Below, piece by piece: positions 18,419 to 26,353 of a DNA stretch of 64,000 bases. The position numbers and the translations under genes were made by a program. The stretch covers positions 806,001-870,000 of the forward strand of contig NZ_JAWJEJ010000001.1 of assembly GCF_032911445.1 (NCBI RefSeq), read 5' to 3'. Numbering within the stretch: position 1 is the first letter of the stretch; each line of letters begins with the position of its first letter. Under the pieces are notes generated by a model, which saw only the letters and a list, made by a program, of their open reading frames with translations, was not told where the DNA came from and searched no databases. This DNA comes from Sphingomonas sp. HF-S4. Lineage in GTDB: Bacteria; Pseudomonadota; Alphaproteobacteria; Sphingomonadales; Sphingomonadaceae.

Positions 18419-20605
18419 ATGCGCGCAGCGGTCCTGCTCTGCGCGCTCTCCTGCCCGAGCATCGCGTCGGCGCAGCAGGGCATGGTGCTGCGCGTGACCG
18501 GCGCGGACGACCTGCCGATCGACGCTGCCGAGATACTTCTCGTCGCGCCTGTCCCCGGTGAAGCGCCGATCGCGCTCCTTTCGGACGGTGACGGCCGCGC
18601 CTCGATCGACCAGGCGCTGATCGAGCGTTGGGGGACGGTGAATGCGCGCATCTCGGCGATCGGCTATCGCGATGCGAGCGTCCGCATCGACCCCGCTAGC
18701 CCGCGCGACCAGGTGGTTCGCCTCGAGCCTGTGCGCGAAGAGGGCAGCATCGTCGTGATCGCGCGCCGCGTGTCGCGGCCGTTCAGCCCGCACATGCTTT
18801 CGCTGCTCGACATCGTGACCGATGCTCGCGCCAATGCCGATCCGGTGCTCGCCGCCAACGACTTGCCGTCGAGCACCAATGCGGCGCCCAACGCGACGCT
18901 CAACCTGCGCGCGACGCGCGCGTCGATCAGCCGGCTCTACCTTGGCGACATCCCGGTGTTCGAGTTCGTGCGCGGCGGCAGCCTGGACAGCACGACGCAG
19001 GGCGGTTCGATCTTCAACCTCGCCAACACTAAGGATGTAGAGGTCTATCCCGGCAATCCGCCCGCCTATCTGGCCGGCTCGACCGGCGGTGCGCTGCGGG
19101 CGCTACCGCCCAGCGCGGCGAGCGCCGGCGGCAATCTGTCGGTCAACAGCGCAGCGATCGGGCTGACCAACAGCTTCGTCTCGCCGGACGGTGGCTCGTT
19201 CGCCACGCTGTCCGGGCTCTATTCCGATTTCGAGCCGCAGCTTTCGGTCAATCCCAGCCTTTCCGACCTCGTCTCGCGGTTGCATCTGCGCAGCGCCGCG
19301 CTGGTTGGCCGGGCGACGGTGGGCCCGTCCTCCGCGCTCAGCGTCTTCGCCCAGGCGGAGAGCGAAGAGGGGCGCTATCCCGACACCGTGCTGAGCTCGA
19401 CCGAGGCATTCGTCCAGGCCGCGCGTCGCCTTCGCCTGCTCGCCTCCTATGCCGCAGGCGTAGGACCCGCCGCGCTGACGCTCAACGCCGCGTACACCTG
19501 GACGCGGACGCGGCAGGCCTTTGCCGGCTGGTCGTCGGTGAGCAGCAATCGCTATTTCTTCACTTCGCTCGATCTTGCCGCCGACGCGCTCGACGGCAAA
19601 CTGACCGTGCGCGCCGGCATCGACCGCGATCACGTCCACCAGGCGAGCGCGCAGGCCGTCGCCGGCTCGCGCATCCCGATCGCGGACAATGCTCCGCCGC
19701 GTTCGCGCAACCGCAATGGCGACGTGTCCGGTTACGCCTTCGCCTCCTATCGGCTGGGCCCGGCGGCCTTGGTCAGCCTCGGCGGGCGACACATCCTGTC
19801 GAGCAGTCTTGGCGGCGGGTACGCGCTCCAGGCAAGCGGGACGGTGTCGAGTGCCGATCGCCGACACAAGCTGATCGTGTCGCTGGGGCACTATGCCGGC
19901 GTAGAGATGCCGCAATTCGCCTATTTCGGCGGGCTCGCGCGGTCGGTCAGCCGGCAGGCCGAGGCGAATTACAGCTTCACCGTCCCGCGGCTGCGCCTGG
20001 GGCTGTCGGCCTATCATAGCGACGAGACGAGCGACGCCACCCGCTCGGCGCTGCGCGAGGGGCGGTTCTATGTCTTCGGGGACAGCCTGACCGGCATCGG
20101 CAGGCGCACCGTGACCACCGGAGTCGAGGCCTATGCCAACGCCTCTCCGATCGACCGGCTGGAGACCAAGCTGTCGTTCGCGCGGGTGCACCAGCGGCTG
20201 CACCTGGCAGGGGAGCGCGTCACCGGGAGCAACGATTTCGGCTATATCGCCCGCGCTTCGGCGCGCTACCAGGCGGGCGTCTGGGGACTGAACCTTGCCG
20301 CCACCGCGCGCGACCACGCACCGTTCACGCGCGTGCGATCGATCGAGACTGGGCCCGACGGCGAGGCGGTACCGCTGGTCGACCCGGTGAATGCGGCGCG
20401 GCTGCCGCGCTATTTCAGCCTCGATGCGAGCGCCGCCCGGCCGATCGCGCTGTCTCGCAACCTGCGCCCGCTGGGCTTCGTGTCGGTGAGCGACCTGCTC
20501 GACCGCCGCAACGCCGCCTCGCAGATCCTCACCGCGGATGGCTCCACCCGCTACCGGCGCTTTGCCGGACGCGTCGTCACTTTCGGCCTCTCGCTCAATT
20601 TCTAG
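18419..20605 (+). CDS. TonB-dependent-receptor-like outer-membrane protein with N-terminal carboxypeptidase-regulatory-like domain
   Basis: A 728-residue product with signal peptide (residues 1-18, ending SIASA). A short beta-sandwich-like region (about 20-95: 'DLPIDAAEILLVAPVPGEAPIALLSDGDGRASI') is followed by a plug-like section (about 120-225: 'SLDSTTQGGSIFNLANTKDVEVYPGNPPAYLAGSTGGALR'). Alternating beta strands run to a C-terminal Phe (FGLSLNF), typical of BamA-inserted barrels. No clear TonB box is seen. The ATG at 18419 is chosen because the signal peptide begins there. Its stop overlaps the convergent ABC permease stop (CTAG). Confidence 0.75.
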   Translation: MRAAVLLCALSCPSIASAQQGMVLRVTGADDLPIDAAEILLVAPVPGEAPIALLSDGDGRASIDQALIERWGTVNARISAIGYRDASVRIDPASPRDQVVRLEPVREEGSIVVIARRVSRPFSPHMLSLLDIVTDARANADPVLAANDLPSSTNAAPNATLNLRATRASISRLYLGDIPVFEFVRGGSLDSTTQGGSIFNLANTKDVEVYPGNPPAYLAGSTGGALRALPPSAASAGGNLSVNSAAIGLTNSFVSPDGGSFATLSGLYSDFEPQLSVNPSLSDLVSRLHLRSAALVGRATVGPSSALSVFAQAESEEGRYPDTVLSSTEAFVQAARRLRLLASYAAGVGPAALTLNAAYTWTRTRQAFAGWSSVSSNRYFFTSLDLAADALDGKLTVRAGIDRDHVHQASAQAVAGSRIPIADNAPPRSRNRNGDVSGYAFASYRLGPAALVSLGGRHILSSSLGGGYALQASGTVSSADRRHKLIVSLGHYAGVEMPQFAYFGGLARSVSRQAEANYSFTVPRLRLGLSAYHSDETSDATRSALREGRFYVFGDSLTGIGRRTVTTGVEAYANASPIDRLETKLSFARVHQRLHLAGERVTGSNDFGYIARASARYQAGVWGLNLAATARDHAPFTRVRSIETGPDGEAVPLVDPVNAARLPRYFSLDASAARPIALSRNLRPLGFVSVSDLLDRRNAASQILTADGSTRYRRFAGRVVTFGLSLNF

Positions 20606-21369
20606 AAGGATTGGCGATAGCGGCGCAGCGTGAACACGCTGAGCGCGCAGGCCGCGAGCGCGAACAGGAACAGGAACACGCTGTTGCGGGCCAGCGCCAG
20701 TTCGGAGAGCGGACTGCCATTGGCGAAGCGGGCGAGCGAGGCGCCCCAGTCGATAGGATTGGCATAGGCGACGATCGCCATCCAGCCGGGCATCGTCGCG
20801 TGCGAAATCAGCACGCTCGACAGGAAGGTCAGCGGCAAGGTAAGGAAGTTCATCGTCCCGATGATCGCCTGGATCTGGCGGAAATGCAGCGCGACCGCCA
20901 CCGACAGCCCGGAAAAGCCGACGCCGAGCAGAAAGCCGATCACCGTCGTCGCGGCGATGGCAGGCAGCGATACCCCCGTGCCGCCGGCGACGAGCCCGAC
21001 CGTGATGAGCACCGCCGCCTGCACGCCCGAAACGATGCCCGCGTGCAGCAGCGGCGCGCACACGATCGCGATGTCCGAGGCAGGGGAGAAGAACAATCGG
21101 TTCATCGCCCCGCGCTGGAGATCGGACAGGACCTGAATGCCTGCGAAGCTGGCGCCCATCGCGGCGGACATCACTGCGATCCCCGGCGCGATATAGGCGA
21201 TATAGCCGGTGCCCTGCTCGCCGGAGAGGCTCGCCATCGCCGGCGCGAACAGGCTGCCGAACAGCAGCAGCCAGATCAGCGGCTGGGCCAGCGAGAAGAT
21301 CAGGTAGAAGGGTGACTGGATCGAGAATTTGAGCGCTCGACCGGTGATCAGGGCTGCGGACTGCATCAT
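20602..21369 (-). CDS. ABC-2-type permease of RiPP exporter
   Basis: A 255-residue integral membrane protein with about six hydrophobic segments: 'FYLIFSLAQPLIWLLLFGSLF', 'GIAVMSAAMGASFAGI', 'AAVLITVGLVAGGTG', 'IAATTVIGFLLGVGFSGLSVAVAL', 'NFLTLPLTFLSSVLI' and 'FLFLFALAACALSVF'. This is the ABC-2 (DrrB/NodJ-like) pattern. Start: tandem ATGs at 21369/21366 behind AGGAGACG. It is the last gene of the RiPP operon and pairs with the ATPase just upstream. The likely role is export of the mature peptide and self-protection. Confidence 0.85.
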   Translation of the reverse strand: MMQSAALITGRALKFSIQSPFYLIFSLAQPLIWLLLFGSLFAPAMASLSGEQGTGYIAYIAPGIAVMSAAMGASFAGIQVLSDLQRGAMNRLFFSPASDIAIVCAPLLHAGIVSGVQAAVLITVGLVAGGTGVSLPAIAATTVIGFLLGVGFSGLSVAVALHFRQIQAIIGTMNFLTLPLTFLSSVLISHATMPGWMAIVAYANPIDWGASLARFANGSPLSELALARNSVFLFLFALAACALSVFTLRRYRQSF

Positions 21370-21395
21370 CGTCTCCTGGAAGGCAGGGAGGGGGA

Positions 21396-22394
21396 TCAGC
21401 GACCGCGCGGGCGGGGCTGCGGCTTGTCGAACCGCGTCTTGGCGATCGCGAGATAGGCGGCCTCGAGCGATTGCCGCTTGATCTCGAACTCGACGATCGA
21501 GGCCCCTGCGGCGCGCAGCGACTCCGCGACCAGCAATCCATCCTTCTGGGCATTTGCCATCGGCACGAACAAGTGGCGCTCGGCAATCCACGGTTCGTCC
21601 GTCGAGAAGCGCCGCGCCGTTTCGATGAGGCCGGGTGTGGCGGTGTCCTCGATCGTCAGGATCAGCATGTCGGATCGGTGCGCGGCGCAGATCGCCGCGG
21701 TGGTGTCGTCGGCCAGGATCTTGCCGTTCTTGACGATCAGCAATCGCCGGGCGTGCTTCTCCGCCTCGGCCATGTCGTGCGTCGAGAACAGGATGGTGAC
21801 GCCGCTCGCGCCGAGATGCTCGAGCGTATCCCACATCTGCGCTCGGCTCTCGACGTCGAGGCCCTGGGTCGGCTCGTCGAGGATGATGAGTTCGGGCGAA
21901 TGGAGCTGCGCCATCGCCATGTCGAGCCGGCGGCGGTTGCCTCCCGAGAGCGTGACGATCCGGACGTCGCCGGTGGCGTCGAGGCCGACATTGGCGAGGA
22001 GTTCCTCGGCGCGCAGCTGCGCCTGCTTCTTCGGCAGGCCGAACAGGCGGCCCTGGAAGGTGAGTTCGCTGCGCGGCGTGGCGCGATAGTCGAACATGCT
22101 GTCCTGCGCGACATAGCCGGTCGAGCGTGCGACGTCGGCGGTGCGCGCGTGGCGGCCATGCCCGGCGACTTCGATCTCGCCACTGGTCGGGGTGCTAAGG
22201 CGCAGCAGCAGGCGCAGCAGAGTCGATTTGCCCGCGCCGTTGGGTCCCAATATCCCGACCATCTCGCCGCGATCGACGCGGAAGCTGATGCCGTCGAGCG
22301 CGACGCGCTGGCCGTAGTGCTTGGTGACATTGCTAACCGCGACGATCGGGCCGAGCGTTTCGTGAGCGATGGCGGTGGCGGCGAAGTGTCGCAT
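21396..22394 (-). CDS. ABC transporter ATP-binding protein of RiPP exporter
   Basis: A 332-residue DrrA-like ATPase. Walker A is GPNGAGKST (about 49-57), the Q-loop is in 'GYVAQDSMFDY', the signature is 'TLSGGNRRRLDMAMAQL', Walker B is 'LIILDEPTQGLD', and the switch His is in 'LFSTHDMAEAE'. A C-terminal extension of about 90 residues is typical of drug-export ATPases. The start ATG at 22394 lies behind AAGGGG, 10 bp after the SpaB_C gene. It would energise the permease at 20602..21369. Confidence 0.92.
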   Translation of the reverse strand: MRHFAATAIAHETLGPIVAVSNVTKHYGQRVALDGISFRVDRGEMVGILGPNGAGKSTLLRLLLRLSTPTSGEIEVAGHGRHARTADVARSTGYVAQDSMFDYRATPRSELTFQGRLFGLPKKQAQLRAEELLANVGLDATGDVRIVTLSGGNRRRLDMAMAQLHSPELIILDEPTQGLDVESRAQMWDTLEHLGASGVTILFSTHDMAEAEKHARRLLIVKNGKILADDTTAAICAAHRSDMLILTIEDTATPGLIETARRFSTDEPWIAERHLFVPMANAQKDGLLVAESLRAAGASIVEFEIKRQSLEAAYLAIAKTRFDKPQPRPRGR

Positions 22395-22404
22395 GGGGTT
22401 CCCC

Positions 22405-23232
22405 TTATCGTCGTTGCTGGATGAAGCCGCCGACTGCCCGGGCCAAGTGATATTCGGTGGCCGGGGACACGCCCAATCGGTTGCAGAACATGTGAAGGTG
22501 CGAGCGGACGATATCCTCCGGCCCGGCCACGCCTGGCGCTGGCGGTTGCAGCGCGTCGAGTAGCGCGGCGAGGCAGGCCTGCCACGCTGCGCCATAGCTG
22601 CGTGGCGGGCCGGCGGGGCCGTGCAGCGCGGCTTCGACCGTCGCGGGATCGCGCAATGCTACCGGTGCTGCTTCGTCGGTGACCGGCCAGCCGACCGCGG
22701 CGAACCATCGCTCCCAGCCCGCGGCATGATCGCGCAGGATGCGGCCGATCTCAGCCTGATCGTCGGTCAGGCTGCGCAGCGACGCGATCATGATCCCGAT
22801 CGCCTGGCCGATTCGCCGCTCCATATCTCCCGAGGTGGCCGCGATGATCCCGAGCGACAGCGCGGTCGATCGGCAGAATGCCCTCTCGCTGAGCGGCATT
22901 GCCTGCGGACCGCCGTACCGCGCGATCTCGGGTTGGTAGGCGATGCGGCGGACGCCTCCCATAACGTCGCCCGAATCGACATAGGCCGGGGCGGCCTCGC
23001 ACCAGCGGCGATGTATCCGCGCGGCGACGTCCTCATGCTCGACGCGCACGCGGATGCGCAGATGCGGTCCGCCCTCTCCATAGCGGATGAAGAACCAGTC
23101 GCCGGCGCCGTCGAGCTGCTTGAGGAAAGGTGCGGCGACGTCGACCAGGAAGGCATCGCTCATCGCCCCCGGCGATATGAAAACATGATCGGCCGACCAG
23201 ATCGTCTGTATGGGGCTCAGCACCGCGGTCAT
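22405..23232 (-). CDS. SpaB_C / thiopeptide-type bacteriocin biosynthesis protein
   Basis: A 275-residue stand-alone LanB C-terminal-type protein. Recognised by 'DWFFIRYGEGGPHLRIRVRVEHED' in outline (about 43-66), the family's strongest motif, plus 'SLGIIAATSGDMERRIGQAIGIMIASLR' and the C-terminal 'RSHLHMFCNRLGVSPATEYHLARAV'. In class I lanthipeptide and thiopeptide systems this fold either eliminates glutamate from glutamylated Ser/Thr to give dehydroalanine/dehydrobutyrine, or, in thiopeptides, joins two dehydroalanines into a pyridine ring. Which applies here is undecided because a related protein is encoded at 27990..29048. Start ATG overlaps the dehydrogenase stop. Confidence 0.9.
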   Translation of the reverse strand: MTAVLSPIQTIWSADHVFISPGAMSDAFLVDVAAPFLKQLDGAGDWFFIRYGEGGPHLRIRVRVEHEDVAARIHRRWCEAAPAYVDSGDVMGGVRRIAYQPEIARYGGPQAMPLSERAFCRSTALSLGIIAATSGDMERRIGQAIGIMIASLRSLTDDQAEIGRILRDHAAGWERWFAAVGWPVTDEAAPVALRDPATVEAALHGPAGPPRSYGAAWQACLAALLDALQPPAPGVAGPEDIVRSHLHMFCNRLGVSPATEYHLARAVGGFIQQRR

Positions 23233-24515
23233 GCGGTGGCAAAGCCCGGATTGACTGCCGCGTCCTGCCAGACGACGAGCTGCAATACCGACCAATGCTC
23301 GATCGGCAGCATCGCGTCGGCCGCGGCATGATCGAACGAGCGCATCGGGCGGCAGGCGAACCCCATCGCCGCGCTCGCCAACGCGATCGCCTGGCTCGCG
23401 ATCCCGACGGCAAGATGCATGTGGAAGACCGCGCCGTCGCCGAACCTGCGCAGATAGTGGTCAAGGTCTGCGCTCAGCGTGACAACCGCTGCGCCGGGCG
23501 GTGCGGCATATCCCCAGGCGCGCGCCTGCGCATCCGGCGGCATCAGGATGTCGACGCACACGCTATGGCGCTCCAGTCCGGCGAACGATTCGACCGTTGC
23601 CGTGGCAAGGTCGCGCCATCGGGCGAGCCGGGTGCTGTCGGGCGTTGCGGACGCGCCGCCATCGAGGCGAAGGCCGGAGGAGCGGCGCCGCGTGGCGTCG
23701 AACAGCGTGCAGGGCGCATTGGCGGGCCAGCACGCCGTCAGATGCTCGACCGTCATCGCAGGGAAATGCGTTCGCAGGGTTGCGGCGAGCAGGGGCATCT
23801 CGCCGAGCGCGAGGGGGGGATAGTCCTGTGTCAAAACAGTGCGCGGGTGGTCCGCGGCGTCGCGCAGCCAAATGGCGATCTCGGGCGCGCCGAGCATTGC
23901 AGTCACGCGTGGGCCTTCGCCGTCGAGGATGACTCGATCGAGCGGCAAGCCCAAACTGCCGGCTACCAGTGCGAGCTGGGCAAGGACCGAGCCGAGCTCG
24001 AGCACGCCGAGGCAATAAGCCAGCTCGCCATAGGGCGTGGCGCAACGCGCCAAGTCGCACGAGAGCGTGATCGCGACGCTGCCTTCGGATACCGGTCGCT
24101 GGCGGTCGAGGACCCGCACCAGCGCGTGGTCGCGCGGCATGTAGCGATAGGTGACGGTCTCTCCCGCGCCGCGCACCGACAGCATCGCATCGACGGTGAA
24201 CCGGCTTCCTGGCGAGGCGTGCGCGCGATGCTCGGCATTGGGGTTGAGCGGCTCCCAGCGCAGGATGCCGAGCGCGTGGCGCAGCAGCGACGAGAGGGAC
24301 GGCGTGGCTTCGAGGTCGGGCCCGGCCGTAGCGACGGTGCGGAATGCTGGCCGCGGCGCCGGGGACGTCTCGGCGGGGCGTGCGTAGAGCTGGCCGCGCA
24401 GCCGATCCCAGAGCTCGCCGCGCAGCGCGTCCTTCCGGTGGGTCGTGCCCAGCAGATGGTCGCGCATCGGATCGCGATGTCCGGGCTCGGTTACTGGAAG
24501 TTGTGCGGTAGCCAC
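23229..24515 (-). CDS. SagB/McbC-type FMN-dependent azoline dehydrogenase
   Basis: A 428-residue nitroreductase-fold enzyme that would oxidise thiazolines/oxazolines in the precursor to thiazoles/oxazoles using FMN. Recognised from 'LSSLLRHALGILRWEPLNPNAEHRAHASPGSRF' in outline (about 75-108), 'TPYGELAYCLGVLELGSVLAQLALVAGSLGLPLD' and the C-terminal 'AVFHMHLAVGIASQAIALASAAMGFACRPMRSF'. The 'S.GS' entry and late helix are typical of TOMM dehydrogenases. Start is GTG at 24515, overlapping the YcaO gene by 25 bp with AGGGA upstream; an ATG at 24467 is an alternative. The N-terminal third is more divergent. Confidence 0.82.
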   Translation of the reverse strand: MATAQLPVTEPGHRDPMRDHLLGTTHRKDALRGELWDRLRGQLYARPAETSPAPRPAFRTVATAGPDLEATPSLSSLLRHALGILRWEPLNPNAEHRAHASPGSRFTVDAMLSVRGAGETVTYRYMPRDHALVRVLDRQRPVSEGSVAITLSCDLARCATPYGELAYCLGVLELGSVLAQLALVAGSLGLPLDRVILDGEGPRVTAMLGAPEIAIWLRDAADHPRTVLTQDYPPLALGEMPLLAATLRTHFPAMTVEHLTACWPANAPCTLFDATRRRSSGLRLDGGASATPDSTRLARWRDLATATVESFAGLERHSVCVDILMPPDAQARAWGYAAPPGAAVVTLSADLDHYLRRFGDGAVFHMHLAVGIASQAIALASAAMGFACRPMRSFDHAAADAMLPIEHWSVLQLVVWQDAAVNPGFATA

Positions 24516-26353
24516 GGGGCATGTCCCTGGGTGTCGCGGCGCAGCGCCGGATCGATCCTGGCGAGCCGCGCCCGGTCGATGCGGCGATATTGATGCCCAA
24601 AGGTCACCGGCAGCAGTCCCGGCGCCAGCACCTTGACGCAGCGCAGCCCGACCGACGCCGTCAGCGAATTCGACATGTCCACGAGCAGCACATCCTCCGC
24701 CACCCCCAGCACCGCTTCCGAAAGCGCGCGGAGCCTGCGCGTCAGGTTCGCCGTCCCGTGCAGGACGGAAGCGGCGGAGGTCTCGCGGAGCGAACGGCCG
24801 TCTTTACCGCCCCGCAGGAATTGCAGGCGCGCGAGGCTGTCGGGATGGCTGTAGAGCGTCGCATGGTCGTCCATGCTTCGAACCCGCGAGGAATCGGCCA
24901 GCATCGCCGCACCCTGGGCGCGCAGGGCCGCGATCTCGCCGGGTGCGCGGTGCTGGAGGCGCGTGCAGACTTCCACCAGCGCGCCGCGGAGCGCCTGCAC
25001 GGCGTTCGGATGCGCGCCCGTCGAGACGATGCTGGCGACGGGCGCCTCGGGACGCGAGTCGATCGCGAGCACTGCGATCGCGGGTAGCGGCAACCCGACG
25101 CCGATATCGAGGATCGACACCTCGAACCCCGCTTCCTCGATACGGGCGACCATGCCTCGAGCGTACAGGTCGTCCCGTTCGTCGAGTGATATCGGCAGTG
25201 GCACCACGCGTCCGTACCAAGTGGAGAAATAGGCATCTCGCTCGATCACCTCGAACAAGCCGAAAAGTGCCGCCTCTTCGAAGCTTGCGCCAAGCGCGCA
25301 TCCGTTGGAGGTTTCGGAGACAAATAGAGGCTCCCTGTCGGCGCTATTCTGTGGAAGGTCGTAGTAAGCGAGCTGCAACGGCAAATATATCTCTGCGCCG
25401 CGGCGAAGCGAGAAGGCTTTGATCCATTTATACTTCCGATCCGGATCGAATGGTTCGAGCCGATAGCCGGGTTCTTGCTGCTGCGAGGCCTTGGGCAGGA
25501 TGAAGTGACGCGGGTCGACTGCATGCTCGGCGAGGTCGGCGAAGCGTGCAGTGATCTTCGGAGTGGCGCCACGCGGCCGGAAGCCTGAGAAACGCTCGAG
25601 TGCCTCCAGCATCGCGACGGCGCGGTCGTCGGCCTGGCAGCCGGTGCGACCGACGCCGATCTCCAGTTGCCGTGGGTCGTTGCGGCCGGCAAAGGCGGCG
25701 AAGGTCATCGAATGCGCCTTCGCCTCGGTCTCGCGCTCGAAATGCCGCACCAGCCCGAAGCGTGGGTCGGCCAGCCGCTCGGTCAGCGCGGCGAGGCTGG
25801 GCTTGTCGCGCTCACGCCAGCTTTCGGCGGACGCCGGCGCGTCCTCGCGCAGGCCAAGGGTGGACGGGGGCGGGACGGCCGCGCAGCGCGGGCAGTCGGG
25901 ATGTGGCATCAGCCGATGCTCGGCGGGAAGCAAGGTTTCTAGGTCGAACCACAGCATGCGGCGCCACGGCTGCGGATCCGGGCGTTCGGTTTCGGCGAAG
26001 CGGGCGAGCAACGCCGCGATCAGGGCGGCAGCCATCGGCGGCGCTGCTTGCGGGTCTCTCTCGTCCAGACCGAGCACGGGCGCCCAAAGCCGCGCGCATC
26101 GCAGGCACGGCGCACCTCCCGGAGCGACGATCGGGCCGATCACCACGCGCGTCCGGTCATAGCCGAGGTGGCAGACCGTGCGGCCATCGGCATGCGCGGC
26201 GGCTTCGTGGTGGAGCGCCGTCTCCGCCTCGTGAAACGGAAACGTTGCGATCAGCATGTCGGACGGGAGGACGGGCTGCCGGTCGAGTGCGCCCCGAAGC
26301 GCGGTGGCAAACGGAGTCGCCGGGCCGGCGAAACGGGGGCGCGGTCTCGTCAC
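24491..26353 (-). CDS. E1-like/YcaO fusion cyclodehydratase for azoline formation
   Basis: A 620-residue enzyme that uses ATP to turn Cys (and possibly Ser/Thr) into azolines. The N-terminal part (about 1-165) resembles the E1/ThiF-like C-terminal half of TOMM cyclodehydratases and keeps a four-Cys zinc site: Cys83/Cys86 (PCLRCARLW) and Cys154/Cys157 (HPDCPRC). The YcaO domain (about 195-620) has the ATP/Mg motif Glu250-xx-Glu253-Arg254 (LEALERFSGF), 'ETSNGCALGASFEEAALFGLFEVIERDAYF' and 'VASIVSTGAHPNAVQALRGALVEVCTRLQHR'. The C-terminus is LPHNFQ, not the proline-rich PxPxP tail usual for azoline-forming YcaOs. GTG start at 26353 overlaps the upstream stop. Confidence 0.9.
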   Translation of the reverse strand: MTRPRPRFAGPATPFATALRGALDRQPVLPSDMLIATFPFHEAETALHHEAAAHADGRTVCHLGYDRTRVVIGPIVAPGGAPCLRCARLWAPVLGLDERDPQAAPPMAAALIAALLARFAETERPDPQPWRRMLWFDLETLLPAEHRLMPHPDCPRCAAVPPPSTLGLREDAPASAESWRERDKPSLAALTERLADPRFGLVRHFERETEAKAHSMTFAAFAGRNDPRQLEIGVGRTGCQADDRAVAMLEALERFSGFRPRGATPKITARFADLAEHAVDPRHFILPKASQQQEPGYRLEPFDPDRKYKWIKAFSLRRGAEIYLPLQLAYYDLPQNSADREPLFVSETSNGCALGASFEEAALFGLFEVIERDAYFSTWYGRVVPLPISLDERDDLYARGMVARIEEAGFEVSILDIGVGLPLPAIAVLAIDSRPEAPVASIVSTGAHPNAVQALRGALVEVCTRLQHRAPGEIAALRAQGAAMLADSSRVRSMDDHATLYSHPDSLARLQFLRGGKDGRSLRETSAASVLHGTANLTRRLRALSEAVLGVAEDVLLVDMSNSLTASVGLRCVKVLAPGLLPVTFGHQYRRIDRARLARIDPALRRDTQGHAPWLPHNFQ

